From CAWCTD01 sp963798455 (GTDB taxonomy: Bacteria; Acidobacteriota; Terriglobia; Bryobacterales; Bryobacteraceae), in assembly GCA_963798455.1 (NCBI GenBank), contig CAWCTD010000004.1, positions 1,116,001 to 1,180,000 on the forward strand: 64,000 nt of DNA. Direction: 5' to 3'. A model generated the notes under the pieces. The model had not been told where the DNA came from and made no database searches. It saw only the letters and a list, made by a program, of their open reading frames with translations. Below are positions 44,394 through 55,200 of the stretch, piece by piece. A program made the position numbers and the translations under genes. Position 1 is the stretch's first letter. The number at the start of each line of letters is the position of its first letter.

Positions 44394-44831
44394 CTACGCG
44401 AGCTGCGAGGTGCAGTGGGGGCAGCGGAGCGCCTTGATCGGGATGGCCGACAGGCAGTAAGGGCAATCCTTGGTGGTGGGCTCCACTGCCACGGGCGCCG
44501 GTTCCCGCTTCAGCCGGTTCACCTGCTTGACAAGCAGGAAGACCGCGAAGGCGACCAGCAGAAAATCCAGCACCGTGTTCAGAAAGATCCCGTAGTTGAT
44601 GGTTGCGGCGCCGGCCTGCTTGGCGGCAGCCAGGCTCGGATAGTCGCGGCCGGAAATGTTGAGGAACAGGCTTGCGAAGTCAACCTTTCCCAGCACCAAC
44701 CCGAGGGGCGGCATCAGGATGTCGGTGACGAAAAACGTCACGATCTTGCCGAATGCGGCCCCGATGATGATGCCGATCGCCATATCCAGCACATTTCCCC
44801 GCATCGCAAACTCTTTGAACTCTTTGAGCAT
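44394..44831 (-). CDS. mscL: Large-conductance mechanosensitive channel with zinc-ribbon tail
   Basis: 145 residues. 'FKEFAMRGNVLDMAIGIIIG' and 'FGKIVTFFVTDILMPPLG' are the MscL N-terminal amphipathic helix and pore-lining TM1; 'FLNTVLDFLLVAFAVFLLVK' is TM2. It opens under membrane tension to release solutes in osmotic downshock. After TM2 the usual short helix is replaced or extended by a zinc ribbon, CPYC and CPHC separated by 12 residues. Same strand as the thioesterase, 12 bases downstream. Confidence 0.95.
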   Translation of the reverse strand: MLKEFKEFAMRGNVLDMAIGIIIGAAFGKIVTFFVTDILMPPLGLVLGKVDFASLFLNISGRDYPSLAAAKQAGAATINYGIFLNTVLDFLLVAFAVFLLVKQVNRLKREPAPVAVEPTTKDCPYCLSAIPIKALRCPHCTSQLA

Positions 44832-44843
44832 TGTGGAATCTCC

Positions 44844-45314
44844 TTAGATAAGAGGCCGGCCTTCGAGTTGTTCCATCGCCTGGCGGAGATGCTGCGGCAG
44901 CGGCAGCGGCTTGCCGTGCTTGTACTCGATGAAGACAAGGGTGGAATGCGATTCGGCGACAACGGCGTTCTGAGCCGCGCTGACGATCACGTGGTCCATG
45001 CGGAAACTGCTCTTGCCGATCTTAGCAACGCGCGCGCCCACCTGCACGGTATCGGGGAAGGTCACCGGCTGGCGATAGTCGCAGCTAATGGAGGCCAGGA
45101 TCGGCCCCACGCCGTCGTTCTTGATCATCTGCCACATCCCGATCTTCCCCAGGTAAACGACACGCGCCGTCTCGCACCATTTTAGGTAGACGGTGTTGTT
45201 CACATGCGCAAAAGAATCCTGGTCGCCCCACTCGACCGACAGAGAGATGACAACGGGGAACCCGAGGAGCGCTTCGTGGGGATGCTCCACGGCATGAGAA
45301 TGTTCAGGCTGCAT
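44844..45314 (-). CDS. Hotdog-fold acyl-CoA thioesterase (4HBT/YbgC type)
   Basis: 156 residues. 'VEWGDQDSFAHVNNTVYLKW' is the conserved block of 4-hydroxybenzoyl-CoA thioesterase-like hotdog enzymes, with the catalytic acid (Asp of GDQD) and His-Val-Asn-Asn; 'SISCDYRQPVTFPDTVQV' is the following strand. It hydrolyses acyl-CoA thioesters; the substrate is unknown. It lies between the export operon (26 bases to the repaired permease stop) and mscL on the same strand. Confidence 0.9.
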   Translation of the reverse strand: MQPEHSHAVEHPHEALLGFPVVISLSVEWGDQDSFAHVNNTVYLKWCETARVVYLGKIGMWQMIKNDGVGPILASISCDYRQPVTFPDTVQVGARVAKIGKSSFRMDHVIVSAAQNAVVAESHSTLVFIEYKHGKPLPLPQHLRQAMEQLEGRPLI

Positions 45315-45340
45315 CTACTACAGAAGTATCACAGCGGCGC

Positions 45341-46586
45341 TTATTCGTATCGCAGCGCCTGGATGGGGTCCACGCGCGCGGCCTTCAGTGCGGGATAGAT
45401 GCCGAACACCACGCCTACGGCGACGGACACACCAAAGGCGATGGCCACCGAGGAGATTGTGACGATGGTCTTCCACTCGGCGGTGCGGGCGATCAGCCAG
45501 GCCAGGCAGATAGCCGCAGCCGATGCCCAGCAGTCCGCCGCCGACCGAGATCAAGATCGATTCGGTGAGGAACTGGCGCACGATGTCGAAGCGGCGGGCG
45601 CCGGTGGCGCGGCGGATGCCGATCTCGCGCGTTCTCTCCAGCACCGTGGCCAGCACGATGTTCATGATGCCGATCCCGCCCACCAGCAGCGAAATGGCGG
45701 CGATCGCCACCATGACATAAGTGAAGATGGTTTGCGTCCGCTTCTGCTGCGCCAGCAATGCGGCGGGGATCGTGACGCTGAAGTCCTGGACGCCACGATG
45801 CGTGGAATTCAGCACCGCGGTGACGATCTTGGCGGCTTCGATGCTGTCGGCATCGCCACGGAGGCGGATCTCGACGCCGTCAAGATCATCCCTCATCGAG
45901 CTCATGGGGTCCCAAAACCGGTACTGAAACGTTTTGAGCGGGATGAAGATGATGTTGTTGAGGTCCTGCGGGGAGGCGCCGGAGTCTTGGGCGCCGGTCA
46001 TGAGCTGCTGCTTCAGAACCCCCGCCACCTCCAGCCAGTTCTCGTTGACCTTCACGAACCTTCCCACCGCCGGGGCGTATCCGAAGATACTGACCTTGGC
46101 GGTTTCTCCAAGAACGCACACCGCCGCGCTGGCGGCGTTGTCGGACTCATCGAAGAACTTCCCATCGGCGAGCTGAAGACTGTGAATCAGGCTGTAGGAA
46201 GGGGCCACGCCGTAGAGCTCGGGGAGGCCTGACGAGGGCTTGGGGAGCACCCCGGCCGGATGAAGCGTCTTGCGCGGGGAAACCGCCTCGATGGCCTCGA
46301 TGTTCGCTCGCAGAATGCGCACGTCGCGGTCGTTGAGCCCTTGCGAGGACCGGCGGCGCTGCGTGAATTCATCGCGGCTCATGGTGGGTCGCGAGTCCAC
46401 CAGTACGTTGCGCACCCCCAGTTGCTCGATGAACCGCAGCGACTCCTCCCGCGCGCCGGCGCCGATGGCCAGCATGCCGATCACCGAGCCCACGCCGAAG
46501 ACAATGCCCAGGGCCGTGAGCAGGGTCCGGGTCTTTTGAGCGCGGAGGTTCGAAATCGCCTGCCCGACGTCGGAAGCGAGTTTCAT
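45341..46586 (-). pseudogene. MacB/FtsX-type ABC permease with a 3' frameshift
   Basis: N-terminal TM1 with 'LRAQKTRTLLTALGIVFGVG', a MacB-type periplasmic domain (about 50-275), then 'AIAAISLLVGGIGIMNIVLA' and 'RTREIGIRRATGARRFDIVR'. Near 45509 the frame breaks. Skipping one base restores 'LAWLIARTAEWKTIVTISSV', the last helix and the classic ending 'PALKAARVDPIQALRYE' with stop at 45341. One extra C would explain it. Unrepaired, the last helix is lost and the protein ends at 45318. It should be the inner-membrane part of a tripartite exporter. No ATPase gene is next to it. Confidence 0.88.
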
Positions 46587-47869
46587 TTGGGGATCGCCTT
46601 CATTGCGCCCTGCTGCCCGGAAGCAGGCTTGGTCTGCTCGCTCGGATTGGACAGGGCGACCACGTCGCCTTCCTTGACGCCGGCGAGCACGACCTGACTT
46701 TCACTGCGGTTGACCAGGATGACATCCCGGGGCGTGAATCCATTGGGGGTCTTCAGGTAGACGAACGGCCGGCCGTCCCTCTCGAACAGCGCCTGCGAAG
46801 GCGCCCACAGCACGTCATCCAGTTTCTCCGCGGTGATCACCAGCTCCGAGGACATGCCGGGCCGCAGCTCCGGACCCGGTCGATCCAGCGCGATGCGGCA
46901 CTCGAACTTGCGGTCCCAGGGCAGGCCGCTGGGGTTGCCCAGGCTCTGGACGTGGCCCGGGAACGACTTGCCGGCCAGCGCCACGACCGCGATCGAGGCC
47001 GGCTGTCCCACGGCCAGATGCCCGCGGTCCAGCTCCGACGCCATCGCACTCACCTCCCAGCTCTGCATGTCGAAAAGCTGCGCCACCGGCATGCCGGGGC
47101 GGACGCTGTCACCGACTCTAACCAGGGGAAGCGTCATGCCCATGGTGATGACATTCAAGCCAAAGGTATTCGGCTGGAGGCTGACATAACCTGCGGCCCT
47201 GGCCTTCAGCGTCATGCTCTCGATGTTCTTTCGGGCCATCTCCGCCATCACCCGCGCCTTGTTCTCGGCGGCTCTTTGGATCGCCAGCCCGGCGGCCGTG
47301 GTCTTCTTCTTGTTGGTGAGATCCTGCTCCGCCTGGTTCAGACGGTTCTGAGCGGCTTCCAAGACGATCTCGTTGTCGCGGGCCTGCGTCCTGGCGAGAA
47401 GCTCGTTCTTGGCAATCTCCAACTCGGCCAGCCTGACCTGCGTCTTGGCCGCTTCCACGGCGTAGCTTGTCTCTTCGTCGCTGGCCTGATTCTCGGCCTC
47501 CGTCTGCATGATCTTCTGCTGAGCTTCGGCGAGGTCGGCTTCCGCTTCGCGCAAGTTGTACTCCTGCTGGGTCGTGTCGAACTGAACTACGACGTCGCCG
47601 GCTTCGACTAATTCGCCTGGCTGGCGCAGAGAAGTGACAACCATGGAATCTTGGGCCACCATGGGAGCGATCAGCGTTTCCGGGTTGCCGCCCCGGAGGT
47701 CGCCGCGCGCGGTCACGGTGATCGCCACCGGACCGCGCCTCACCCGGGCGCTGGGCGGCTCCGCGGCGGTGGTTGCGCCAGCCTGCCTGGCGATGCGGAT
47801 GGCGCCCCACGCGAGAATGGCCACTACCGCCAGGGCCACCGCCAGCTTGAGCAGTGCGCGGCTGCTCAT
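46583..47869 (-). CDS. HlyD/MacA-type periplasmic adaptor 1
   Basis: 428 residues. One N-terminal membrane anchor ('LLKLAVALAVVAILAWGAIR'), a biotinyl-lipoyl half ('VVTSLRQPGELVEAGDVVVQ'), a long coiled coil (about 100-215), the returning lipoyl half, then beta-barrel and 'PGMSSELVITAEKLDDVLWA' near the C-terminus. It links an inner-membrane transporter to an outer-membrane channel. It overlaps the permease by 4 bases (ATGA) and the next adaptor by 4 bases. Confidence 0.9.
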   Translation of the reverse strand: MSSRALLKLAVALAVVAILAWGAIRIARQAGATTAAEPPSARVRRGPVAITVTARGDLRGGNPETLIAPMVAQDSMVVTSLRQPGELVEAGDVVVQFDTTQQEYNLREAEADLAEAQQKIMQTEAENQASDEETSYAVEAAKTQVRLAELEIAKNELLARTQARDNEIVLEAAQNRLNQAEQDLTNKKKTTAAGLAIQRAAENKARVMAEMARKNIESMTLKARAAGYVSLQPNTFGLNVITMGMTLPLVRVGDSVRPGMPVAQLFDMQSWEVSAMASELDRGHLAVGQPASIAVVALAGKSFPGHVQSLGNPSGLPWDRKFECRIALDRPGPELRPGMSSELVITAEKLDDVLWAPSQALFERDGRPFVYLKTPNGFTPRDVILVNRSESQVVLAGVKEGDVVALSNPSEQTKPASGQQGAMKAIPK

Positions 47870-49119
47870 TTCTTCCGCTCCTGTTTTTCGACATCCACGA
47901 GCGCAATCGTGGAGCCGGCGGCGATACCGGAGATGGCCACCTCATCGGGATTCCGGGCCACGACCTCGACTTCGACCGGACGGTACCGGCCCCCCCCGGC
48001 CAGGTAGACGGCCGGCTTCCCCGAGCGCGTGAAAAGTGCTTTGGAGGGGATGCTGATGGCGTTCGCGATGCGGCTCGCGATGATATCCATGGCGCCATTC
48101 ATGCCGGGACGGAGCCGCCGGTCGGGGTGGGGAATCGCGGAGTAGGCCCGGAAGCTGCGAGTGTACGGGTACTCCATCCTCATCTCGGCAAGGGAAGAAA
48201 GCTCTCTCACCTTGGCGGGGATCGTGAGCCCGGGGAGAGCATCCACCCGAACCACGGCATCCTGATCTATTCGGATGCGGCCCCGATCTCCCTCCTCCAC
48301 GCTGACATCCATTTCCAGCGTGCTCAGATCCGGAATCTGGCCCAGCGCCATGCTCGACGCAACGTTGTCGCCCACCTTGTAGGGCTTGCAGTCCGCGCTC
48401 GTGAAGACCCCCGCGCAATTCGTGTTCAGTGTGAGCAGGCCGACGCCGGGCGCCTTCAGCTCCATCTGGGCGATGCGCGACTTGGTCAGTTCCACGTCGG
48501 CCGCGGCCTGGTCGCGCTGGCGCGTGAGTGAGGCGACGCGGGACTTGTCGGAAGCCTCGTGAAGCGCGACCGTGGCTTCCTGGACCTTGAGCTTCTGCTC
48601 GGCGACCCGCAGATCGACGCGGCTCTCGTCGCCTTTAATGCGGCTCTTGATGGAAGCCTGCTCGACTTGCACGCGGGCTCGTTCCAAGGTGAACCTCGCG
48701 TCCGCGAGTTCCGTCTGGTCCTGTTGGGCCGTGATCTTGGCTTGCGCGGCCGCTTGGTCGAGGGTGGCCTCGGCCTGTCTTAGCTGGGCCTGCTTCTGCA
48801 TCAATTGCTGCTGGGCGGTGCTCGAATCGAAGCGCACAACCACCTCGCCGGCGCCTACCGTCTCTCCATCCGGAGCGAGCCACGCAATCCGGAGATTGGG
48901 GATCACGGGTGTATAGACTCCCACGGATTGGCGCGCCCTCAAGACGCCGCGGCAGCGGACCAGCACCAGGAACTCGCCCTGTCGCACCGTCGTGTTCGGG
49001 AGAGTAGCGCCAGTCTGGGCCTTGCGCAGCCAATACACACTGAACGCCGCCCCGCCGGCGACCAGCAGGACCGTGACCCAAAGGGCCCACGAGCGGATTC
49101 TCCGCCACTTTGTGTTCAC
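47866..49119 (-). CDS. HlyD/MacA-type periplasmic adaptor 2
   Basis: 417 residues with an N-terminal anchor ('ALWVTVLLVAGGAAFSVYWL'), lipoyl half 'IAWLAPDGETVGAGEVVVRF', coiled coil (about 100-215), 'DRRLRPGMNGAMDI' and a C-terminal beta domain ending 'GSTIALVDVEK'. The lipoyl return segment has two Cys ('NTNCAGVFTSADCKPYKVGD'), unlike adaptor 1. Overlaps both neighbours by 4 bases, so the three adaptors are translated together. Confidence 0.9.
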   Translation of the reverse strand: MNTKWRRIRSWALWVTVLLVAGGAAFSVYWLRKAQTGATLPNTTVRQGEFLVLVRCRGVLRARQSVGVYTPVIPNLRIAWLAPDGETVGAGEVVVRFDSSTAQQQLMQKQAQLRQAEATLDQAAAQAKITAQQDQTELADARFTLERARVQVEQASIKSRIKGDESRVDLRVAEQKLKVQEATVALHEASDKSRVASLTRQRDQAAADVELTKSRIAQMELKAPGVGLLTLNTNCAGVFTSADCKPYKVGDNVASSMALGQIPDLSTLEMDVSVEEGDRGRIRIDQDAVVRVDALPGLTIPAKVRELSSLAEMRMEYPYTRSFRAYSAIPHPDRRLRPGMNGAMDIIASRIANAISIPSKALFTRSGKPAVYLAGGGRYRPVEVEVVARNPDEVAISGIAAGSTIALVDVEKQERKK

Positions 49120-50144
49120 TTGGCGCCTCGGGGTGCCGCCTCGGTGGACCGAGGAAGCGCGAGCATAACCGAGGCGGACAGATCCGGCAGCAGGTGCGCA
49201 TCCTGCTTGTCGATGCTGAAAACCGCGAGGAAGGACTTGACTGAGGTCCCCAGGCCTGAAGAGGCCACGGGACTGGCGAAGACAAAGCGGGCCGGGAGCG
49301 CGAGGTCGGGGTAGGCATCCAAATAGACCGTGGCGCCGTTTTCGGATTTGACAGCGAGGATATCAGGCTCGGCGATGGAACACCGCACCTCCATTTCCGA
49401 GGGGTCGAAAATGCTGGCCAGGGGATAGTTGCGATAGAGTTGGTCGCCTACCTGGGGGCGGCCGTAGGAACCTCCGCGGTAGGTGAACTCGAGGGCCACC
49501 ATTCCGGCCAGCGGCGCATGGATCTCGAGTTTCTGTATGTTGTCCTGGGCCCGCTGCATCGCGATCCTCTGACGGTCGCGCTGGAGCTCCAGGATGCGAA
49601 GCGCGGCGGCCTCGGACTTCTCGCGAAATGCCATCGACTTCTTGAGGCTTTCCAGGTGAAGCCGGGCGCCTTCGGCCCTGGCCTCGTTTTTCTTGCGTTC
49701 AATCGGGCTGAGAATGGGGCCTTTCGATAATTCCAGCTCGGCTTTAGCCAGATCGGCCTCGGCTTGGCGCAGATCGGCGGTCCTCCTCTCCGCGTTGGCT
49801 CGATTCTCGGCGATTTTCTGTTCCACCTGGTGGCCCAGGTCCTCGAACTTGGCCTGGGCGTCGCGAGCGGTGTCCAGTTGCGAGGTGGCGTCAAAAGCAG
49901 CGATGAGATCCCCCGCCTTGACCGGCGATCCGTTCTCAATCAGTTGGGTCAGCGTCATCATGCTGGTCTGACCCTGGACTTGGGGGACCGCGATCTTCAC
50001 GGAACGAACGGCTTGAACGACGCAGGTGGCGCGTACCTGCCTCCGGCCCGACGCTGCTTGGAGCGCAGAACCCGCTGCGAGTAGGGAGAAGACGCTGAGC
50101 CAGACTCCTACCCGCACGGCAGGCGTCCTGCTTCCCATCCCCAT
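49116..50144 (-). CDS. HlyD-type periplasmic adaptor 3, first gene of the operon
   Basis: 342 residues, shorter than adaptors 1 and 2. It has a cleavable-looking signal peptide ('VGVWLSVFSLLAAGSALQAA') rather than a clear anchor. Lipoyl half 'MMTLTQLIENGSPVKAGDLI', a long Ala/Glu/Arg coiled coil (about 95-210), then 'KLEIHAPLAGMVALEFTYRG' and a barrel domain. The C-terminal membrane-proximal domain seems missing. It is promoter-proximal; the 260 bases upstream, divergent from the LPPGL gene, should hold the promoter. Confidence 0.85.
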   Translation of the reverse strand: MGMGSRTPAVRVGVWLSVFSLLAAGSALQAASGRRQVRATCVVQAVRSVKIAVPQVQGQTSMMTLTQLIENGSPVKAGDLIAAFDATSQLDTARDAQAKFEDLGHQVEQKIAENRANAERRTADLRQAEADLAKAELELSKGPILSPIERKKNEARAEGARLHLESLKKSMAFREKSEAAALRILELQRDRQRIAMQRAQDNIQKLEIHAPLAGMVALEFTYRGGSYGRPQVGDQLYRNYPLASIFDPSEMEVRCSIAEPDILAVKSENGATVYLDAYPDLALPARFVFASPVASSGLGTSVKSFLAVFSIDKQDAHLLPDLSASVMLALPRSTEAAPRGAK

Positions 50145-50407
50145 AACGACCTTCCCAGTTTTAGACGCCGCGGTCCGAAACTTAGTTCATCCGAAATTCA
50201 GACTTTATTGGGTCCGGCGTCGGCTCCGATAGCCGCTGGAGATGCGCCGGCGGGCCTGCCCGGCAGACACCCAAAGGGCAAAGAGGTATGAAAAATGTCT
50301 GCTTGCCGGCAGAAAACCCCATCCCCATGTGCTGAATCTGTTACAATCACTGGGCTTACGGACTGGCACCGGGCGTGCTCAGGATCGGAGGGAAAGGAGA
50401 TCCGCAC

Positions 50408-50830
50408 ATGCTGCGAAAGTTGATATTGATCTGCGGGCTGACCGTGCTCATCGTCCCTTTGGCTGCGGGCAGGCAGGCAAAAGGCAAGGGAAAGGGTCAC
50501 CAACAGAACAACGCCAGGGTGGCCGTCGGCGTCTTCGTCAATTCGGACAGGGGGGTGCTGCGCGCGTACACCAGCGAGTCCCGAGGCAGCCTTCCCCCCG
50601 GCCTGGCAAGGCGCAACGGCGATCTGCCGCCGGGGCTGGCAAAGCAACTCGTCAGAAAGGGCCACCTGCCTCCGGGACTTGAAAAGAGAATCGTGCCCTT
50701 CCCGGTCGAGCTGGAACGGAGGCTGTCGCCTCTCGAGCCGGGGCTTCAGCGTGGCTTCATCGGAGGCCGGGCCGTGATCTTCAACCGGAGTACGCGCGTG
50801 ATTCTGGACGTTTTCATCCCCCTTGACTGA
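50408..50830 (+). CDS. Secreted LPPGL-repeat protein
   Basis: 140 residues from ATG 50408, preceded by GGAAAGGAG. A signal peptide ('KLILICGLTVLIVPLAAG') is followed by a Lys/Gly-rich segment and three repeats of Leu-Pro-Pro-Gly-Leu spaced 12-16 residues ('SLPPGLARRNG', 'DLPPGLAKQL', 'HLPPGLEKRI'). It ends in a beta pair with 'GRAVIFNRSTRVILDVF'. Such LPPGL-repeat periplasmic proteins are known but functionally uncharacterised as far as I am aware. It stands alone, divergent from the adaptor operon. Confidence 0.75.
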   Translation: MLRKLILICGLTVLIVPLAAGRQAKGKGKGHQQNNARVAVGVFVNSDRGVLRAYTSESRGSLPPGLARRNGDLPPGLAKQLVRKGHLPPGLEKRIVPFPVELERRLSPLEPGLQRGFIGGRAVIFNRSTRVILDVFIPLD

Positions 50831-50907
50831 GAACAGCACTCGCCGCAAGTCCCCGGCGGGTCCTCGCCACCGCTGTTATATACTGATGGACGAAGCAAGG
50901 GAAAGCA

Positions 50908-52267
50908 ATGCAATACGAGATCCCAACAGAGGATTCAAGTACTCGCCGCAATTTCTTGGCGGCCATGACGGCCGCCTCCTACGGGCGCATCCTCGGCGCC
51001 AACGACCGCATTCAAATCGGATTCATCGGTTACGGCCTCATCAACCAGCGTCATGTCGCCGACTTCAGGAAGATGCCTGGCGTGGACTGCGCGGCTGTTT
51101 GCGACGTTCTACAAGCCGCGGCTGGAAGCCGGCCTGGCAGCCGCCGGGCAGGGAGCGAAGGGTTTCAGCGACTTTCGCAAGATGTACGAGGACAAGAACG
51201 TGCAGGCCGTGGTGGTGGGCACGCCGGACCACTGGCATGCCCTGTTGACGCTCCTCGCTTGCGAAGCCGGCAAGGACGTCTACGTCGAGAAGCCCGTCAG
51301 TCTGTTCGTCAAGGAAGGCCGGTGGATGGTGACCGCGGCGCGACGTTACAACCGCATCGTCACGACCGGCACGCAGCGTAAGACCAGCGCGCACGTCAAG
51401 ACCCTTCAGGAGCAGGTCGCCGGTGAACGCTTGGGCAAGGTGCGCACTGTGCGGTCGACGGCATTCAGGAACGTGTTTCCGGGCTTTGGCATCACTCCTC
51501 CGACCAATCCCCCGCCGGGCTTCGACTACGACTTCTGGCTCGGGCCGGCCCCCAAAAGACCGTATACCAAACACCGCAGCTTCTATCACTTCCGTTGGTT
51601 CTGGGATTACTCCGGGGGCCAGATGACCAACCTGGGCGCTCACGACATCGACAGGGCGCAGTTCGTGATGAAGACCTCCGCCCCGACGGAGGTGTATTCA
51701 GCCGGTGGCCGTGTGTGGCTGGAGGACGACGGCGAGACGCCGGACTTGCAGGACGCCCTGCTGGTATATCCGAACTTCACGATGCTGTACTCGATCCGCG
51801 AGGCGAACGCACGATCCGAAGGCGGCGGGATCCGTTTCTTTGGGACTAAGGGTACGGCGGTCTTAGGTGAGCACGATTTTCAGGTGCTTCCGGAGATGAA
51901 GGGGGATCCCATCAATCAAATCCCCGGCTGGAACGGCCACCCGCCCGGAGGGCCCGTGTTTACGAACGTCAAGCCCGTACCCTGGATCCAGCCGGAGAAG
52001 GTGACCGATCCCGAGGATCCGATGATCGTGAATAAGCGGGAATGGCTGGCATCAATCAAGAGTCGCAAGCTGCCGTTGTGCGACATCGAGGTCGGCCACC
52101 GGGTAAGCACGGTCTGTCATCTTGCCAACATCTCATTGAAGCTGCACCGATCTCTGCGCTGGGACCCCGAAAAGGAAGATTTCATCGGCGACAAGGAAGC
52201 CTCGGCGATGCTGGTGCGCCCGTACCGGAAGCCTTGGGACGATGTGCTCAGCAGGCTGAAGCTATAA
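50908..52267 (+). pseudogene. Tat-exported Gfo/Idh/MocA oxidoreductase with a frameshift
   Basis: Opens with a twin-arginine signal ('SSTRRNFLAAMTAASYGRIL'), then the Rossmann start 'IQIGFIGYGLINQRHVADF' and 'VDCAAVCDV'. At 51107 the frame breaks. Removing one T gives 'CDVYKPRLEAGLAAAGQGAK', and the rest follows without fault: 'VVVGTPDHWHALLTLLACEA', 'GKDVYVEKPVSLFVKEGRWM' with the catalytic EKP, and 'GGQMTNLGAHDIDRAQFVM'. Intact homologues of about 450 residues act on sugars or cyclitols in the periplasm and are abundant in Acidobacteriota. Sequence error or recent pseudogene. Confidence 0.88.
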
Positions 52268-52279
52268 GGCGTATCGACC

Positions 52280-55200
52280 TCACTTCGCGGGGTACGCCGG
52301 AAGGTCGGGCGGCGGGCTTGGAATCTGGGGAGGATGGGCCTGGACCTCCTTCATGACCAGTTCCACGGCCTTCTCGAGTTGGGGGTCCTTTCCCTGCATT
52401 ACCAGGTCGGGCCGGTTGTCCACCACGACGTTCCGGCTCCACCCCATGGTTCTCCACTAACCATTGGCTGTCCACGCCATAGAGGGAGAACTCCGGCCTG
52501 GTGACGTATCCGCCATCCATGAGGGGGATATAACCACGGATTCCGCGCACGCCTCCCCAGGTCCTTTCGCCGACCACGGGCCCCAGCTTGTACTGCTTGA
52601 AGAAGTAAGTGAAGAAGTCCCCGTCCGAGGCGGCGTAGTGGTTCGTGACGCAAGCCAGGAACCCATGGAACACGTCATCCGGGATGGTGTTACTGCGCCA
52701 GTGCCGCGCCGACTCCATGCCCGCCAGAACCCGGCGGAGACGCTCGAAGATCAACTGGTCAACGAACCCGCCGCCGTTGTATCGGACATCGATGATGAGC
52801 CCCTCCTTGCGAATCTGCGGGAAGAACTGCTTGACGAAGGCGTTCAACCCTCTGGCGGACATGTCAGGCAGGTAGACGTAACCTACCTTGCCGCCGGAAA
52901 GGGCATCCACTTTCCTGCGGTTCGAGTTGATCCAATCGAGCTCCCGGAGGCCGAATTCGCTGGAGATCGGTTTGACGGCCGCCCGGCGGGCTCCTTCCGT
53001 GGCCGGCGATGAGTTGACCTCTAGAGTCACATTCTGACCGGCCGTGTTCACGAAGAGCTCATAGGGGTTCTGGCGCGTGTTGAGCGACCGGCCGTTGACC
53101 GAGATCAGGTAGTCTCCCTCTTTCACGCCAACGCCGGGTTCGGTCAGGGGAGAGCGCAGACTGTCATCCCAATTCTCCCCTGAGTAGATTTTCCCCAGCC
53201 GGTAAAGACCGTGGGCCGTATCTGCCTGAAAGTCGACGCCGAGCAATCCCACGTTGACCGGTTTCAGATCAGGGTAGTCGCCCCCGCCAACGTAGGTGTG
53301 GGAGTTGGACAATTCCCCGACCATCTCGCCGAGAATGTAGGTCAGGTCGTAGCGGCTCGCTGCGTGCGACACCAGCGGCTCGTACCGCTTGCTCTCGGCC
53401 TCCCAGTCCACCCCGTTCATGGAACGCTCATAGAAGAAGTCACGCTCCTGCCGCCAGACTTCACGAAAGATCTGGCCCCACTCCTCGCGCGGATCAAGCT
53501 CGGCCTGCATCCCCGCCAGGTCGAGGGCTCCTTCGCCGGCCTTGTGAGCTTCCTTTTCGGGCAGCTTCGCATCCACGATGCCGAATGTGCGCGCCACCGG
53601 TCCGGACTCCTCCTCATCGCCGCCCGCCTCCGGCTTCTTGGGAGCCGCGTAGAGCACCTTCGTCCCATCGAACGAGAGCGCGAACGCAGTTGCGCCCGAA
53701 ACGAGCACGCCTCCCTTGCGTTCTTTCAGGTCATAGATCTGAATCGCGGGCGGCTCTCCGGGCAGCGGTCCCGCGATGCCCTGGGTGGGCTTGGACACGA
53801 AGAGGAGTTCTCCTTTGGCGGCGGCCAGTCGTTCCAGGTTGCCCGGTGGGACAGGGACCGCCACGATGCGATCTCCGATGCCCTGCAAATCGATGCGGAA
53901 CTCGGCCGGCGCCTGCGCCTTCTCGGTCTCCCCCGCGGCGGAGGCCTCGTCGCTCCGCGGCGCGAAGGGGGAGGCCAGATCCGAACGCAGAGTGGTCAGG
54001 TAGATCCGCGTGGCCCTCGGATTGGAGAACTCCATGTCGTAGACGCCGAGGACCTCGTTGTACTGGCGATTCGAGAGGAAGTACAGGTACTGGCCGTCGG
54101 GGTCGAAGACCGGGTTCCAGCTGCTGGTAAAGTCGTCGGTCACCGGCGTGATCTTCTGGTCCGCCAGCGAGTACAGATAGAGAACCGGATTGTGATTTTC
54201 CGCTGTCTTCGCGTAAGCCGCCCATTTGCTGTCCGGCGACCAGCGGTAATCGGTGATGTCGTCGTAGTGCCCTTGGTCGATCTGGACCGGCTTCTTTTCT
54301 TCGACGTTCACGTAGAACAGATTCACGGAGCTGTCCGCATAGAGGAGTGCCTTGCTGTCCGGAGACCAGACCGGTTGGAACAGGAAGCCCGTGCGGCCGC
54401 TCGTGATCTGGACTTCTTTGCCCATGCCGTCCTGCGGGGTGATGTATAGCTCGTCCTCGCCGGTACGGTCGGACACGTACGCGATCCATTTCCCGTCCCC
54501 AGACCAGGCGGCGAACCTCTCCCTTGAGCCGGGGCTGCGCGTGAGATCGCGGATGCTGCCCTCTTTGGCCGGAGCGGTGTAGACGTCCCCGCGCGCGCTG
54601 AACACGGCCCGCATCCCGTTTGGAGCGAGGTCGAAGTCGGTCACATAGTTCGCCACGGGAGCCCAGTGCTTTCGGACCAGGTCACTATCTCCGTTCAGAT
54701 ACACCGTGAGTTTGCGGGCTTGTTCGGTCTTGAGGTCGAAGACGTAGAGGTACCCGCCGTTCTCGAACACGATGGAATCCGGGCCCAGACTCGGCCAGTT
54801 CACATCGAAGTCCTTGAAGTGAGTGAGCTGCCGCGTCTTGTGATCGCTGAGATCGTAGCGGTAGAGGTTCTGGCGCTGCTCGGGACCCCGGTCGGAGACG
54901 AAGTAGATCGCATCGCCGTGCCACATCGGAAAGGTATCGGTACCCGGGTAGTCGGTGATCTGCTCGATCTGATTGGCTTTGAAGTCGTAGATCCAGATGT
55001 CCTGCGCCATGCCGCCCCTGTAGCGCTTCCAGGTACGGAAATTCCGGAAGATGCGGTTGTAGGCGATCTTTGCGCCATCCGGGGAAAACGAGGTGAGGCC
55101 GCCCTTGTCGATGGGCAGTTGCTCGGGCAGGCCCCCATCGATACTCACGCTGAACAACCGTCCAAACCATGTATTGATGGTGTTGCGGCGCGACAGGAAG

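Noticed and set aside
44379..44397. Hairpin GTAGGGGC/GCCCCTAC as a terminator between the rhamnosidase relic and mscL
   Set aside because: There is no T run on either side, and it overlaps the mscL stop; kept only as a note.
45500..52440. Programmed ribosomal frameshifting in the permease, oxidoreductase and tricorn genes
   Set aside because: No slippery heptamer or downstream hairpin is seen at the three sites and each needs only a single extra base removed; error or mutation is simpler.
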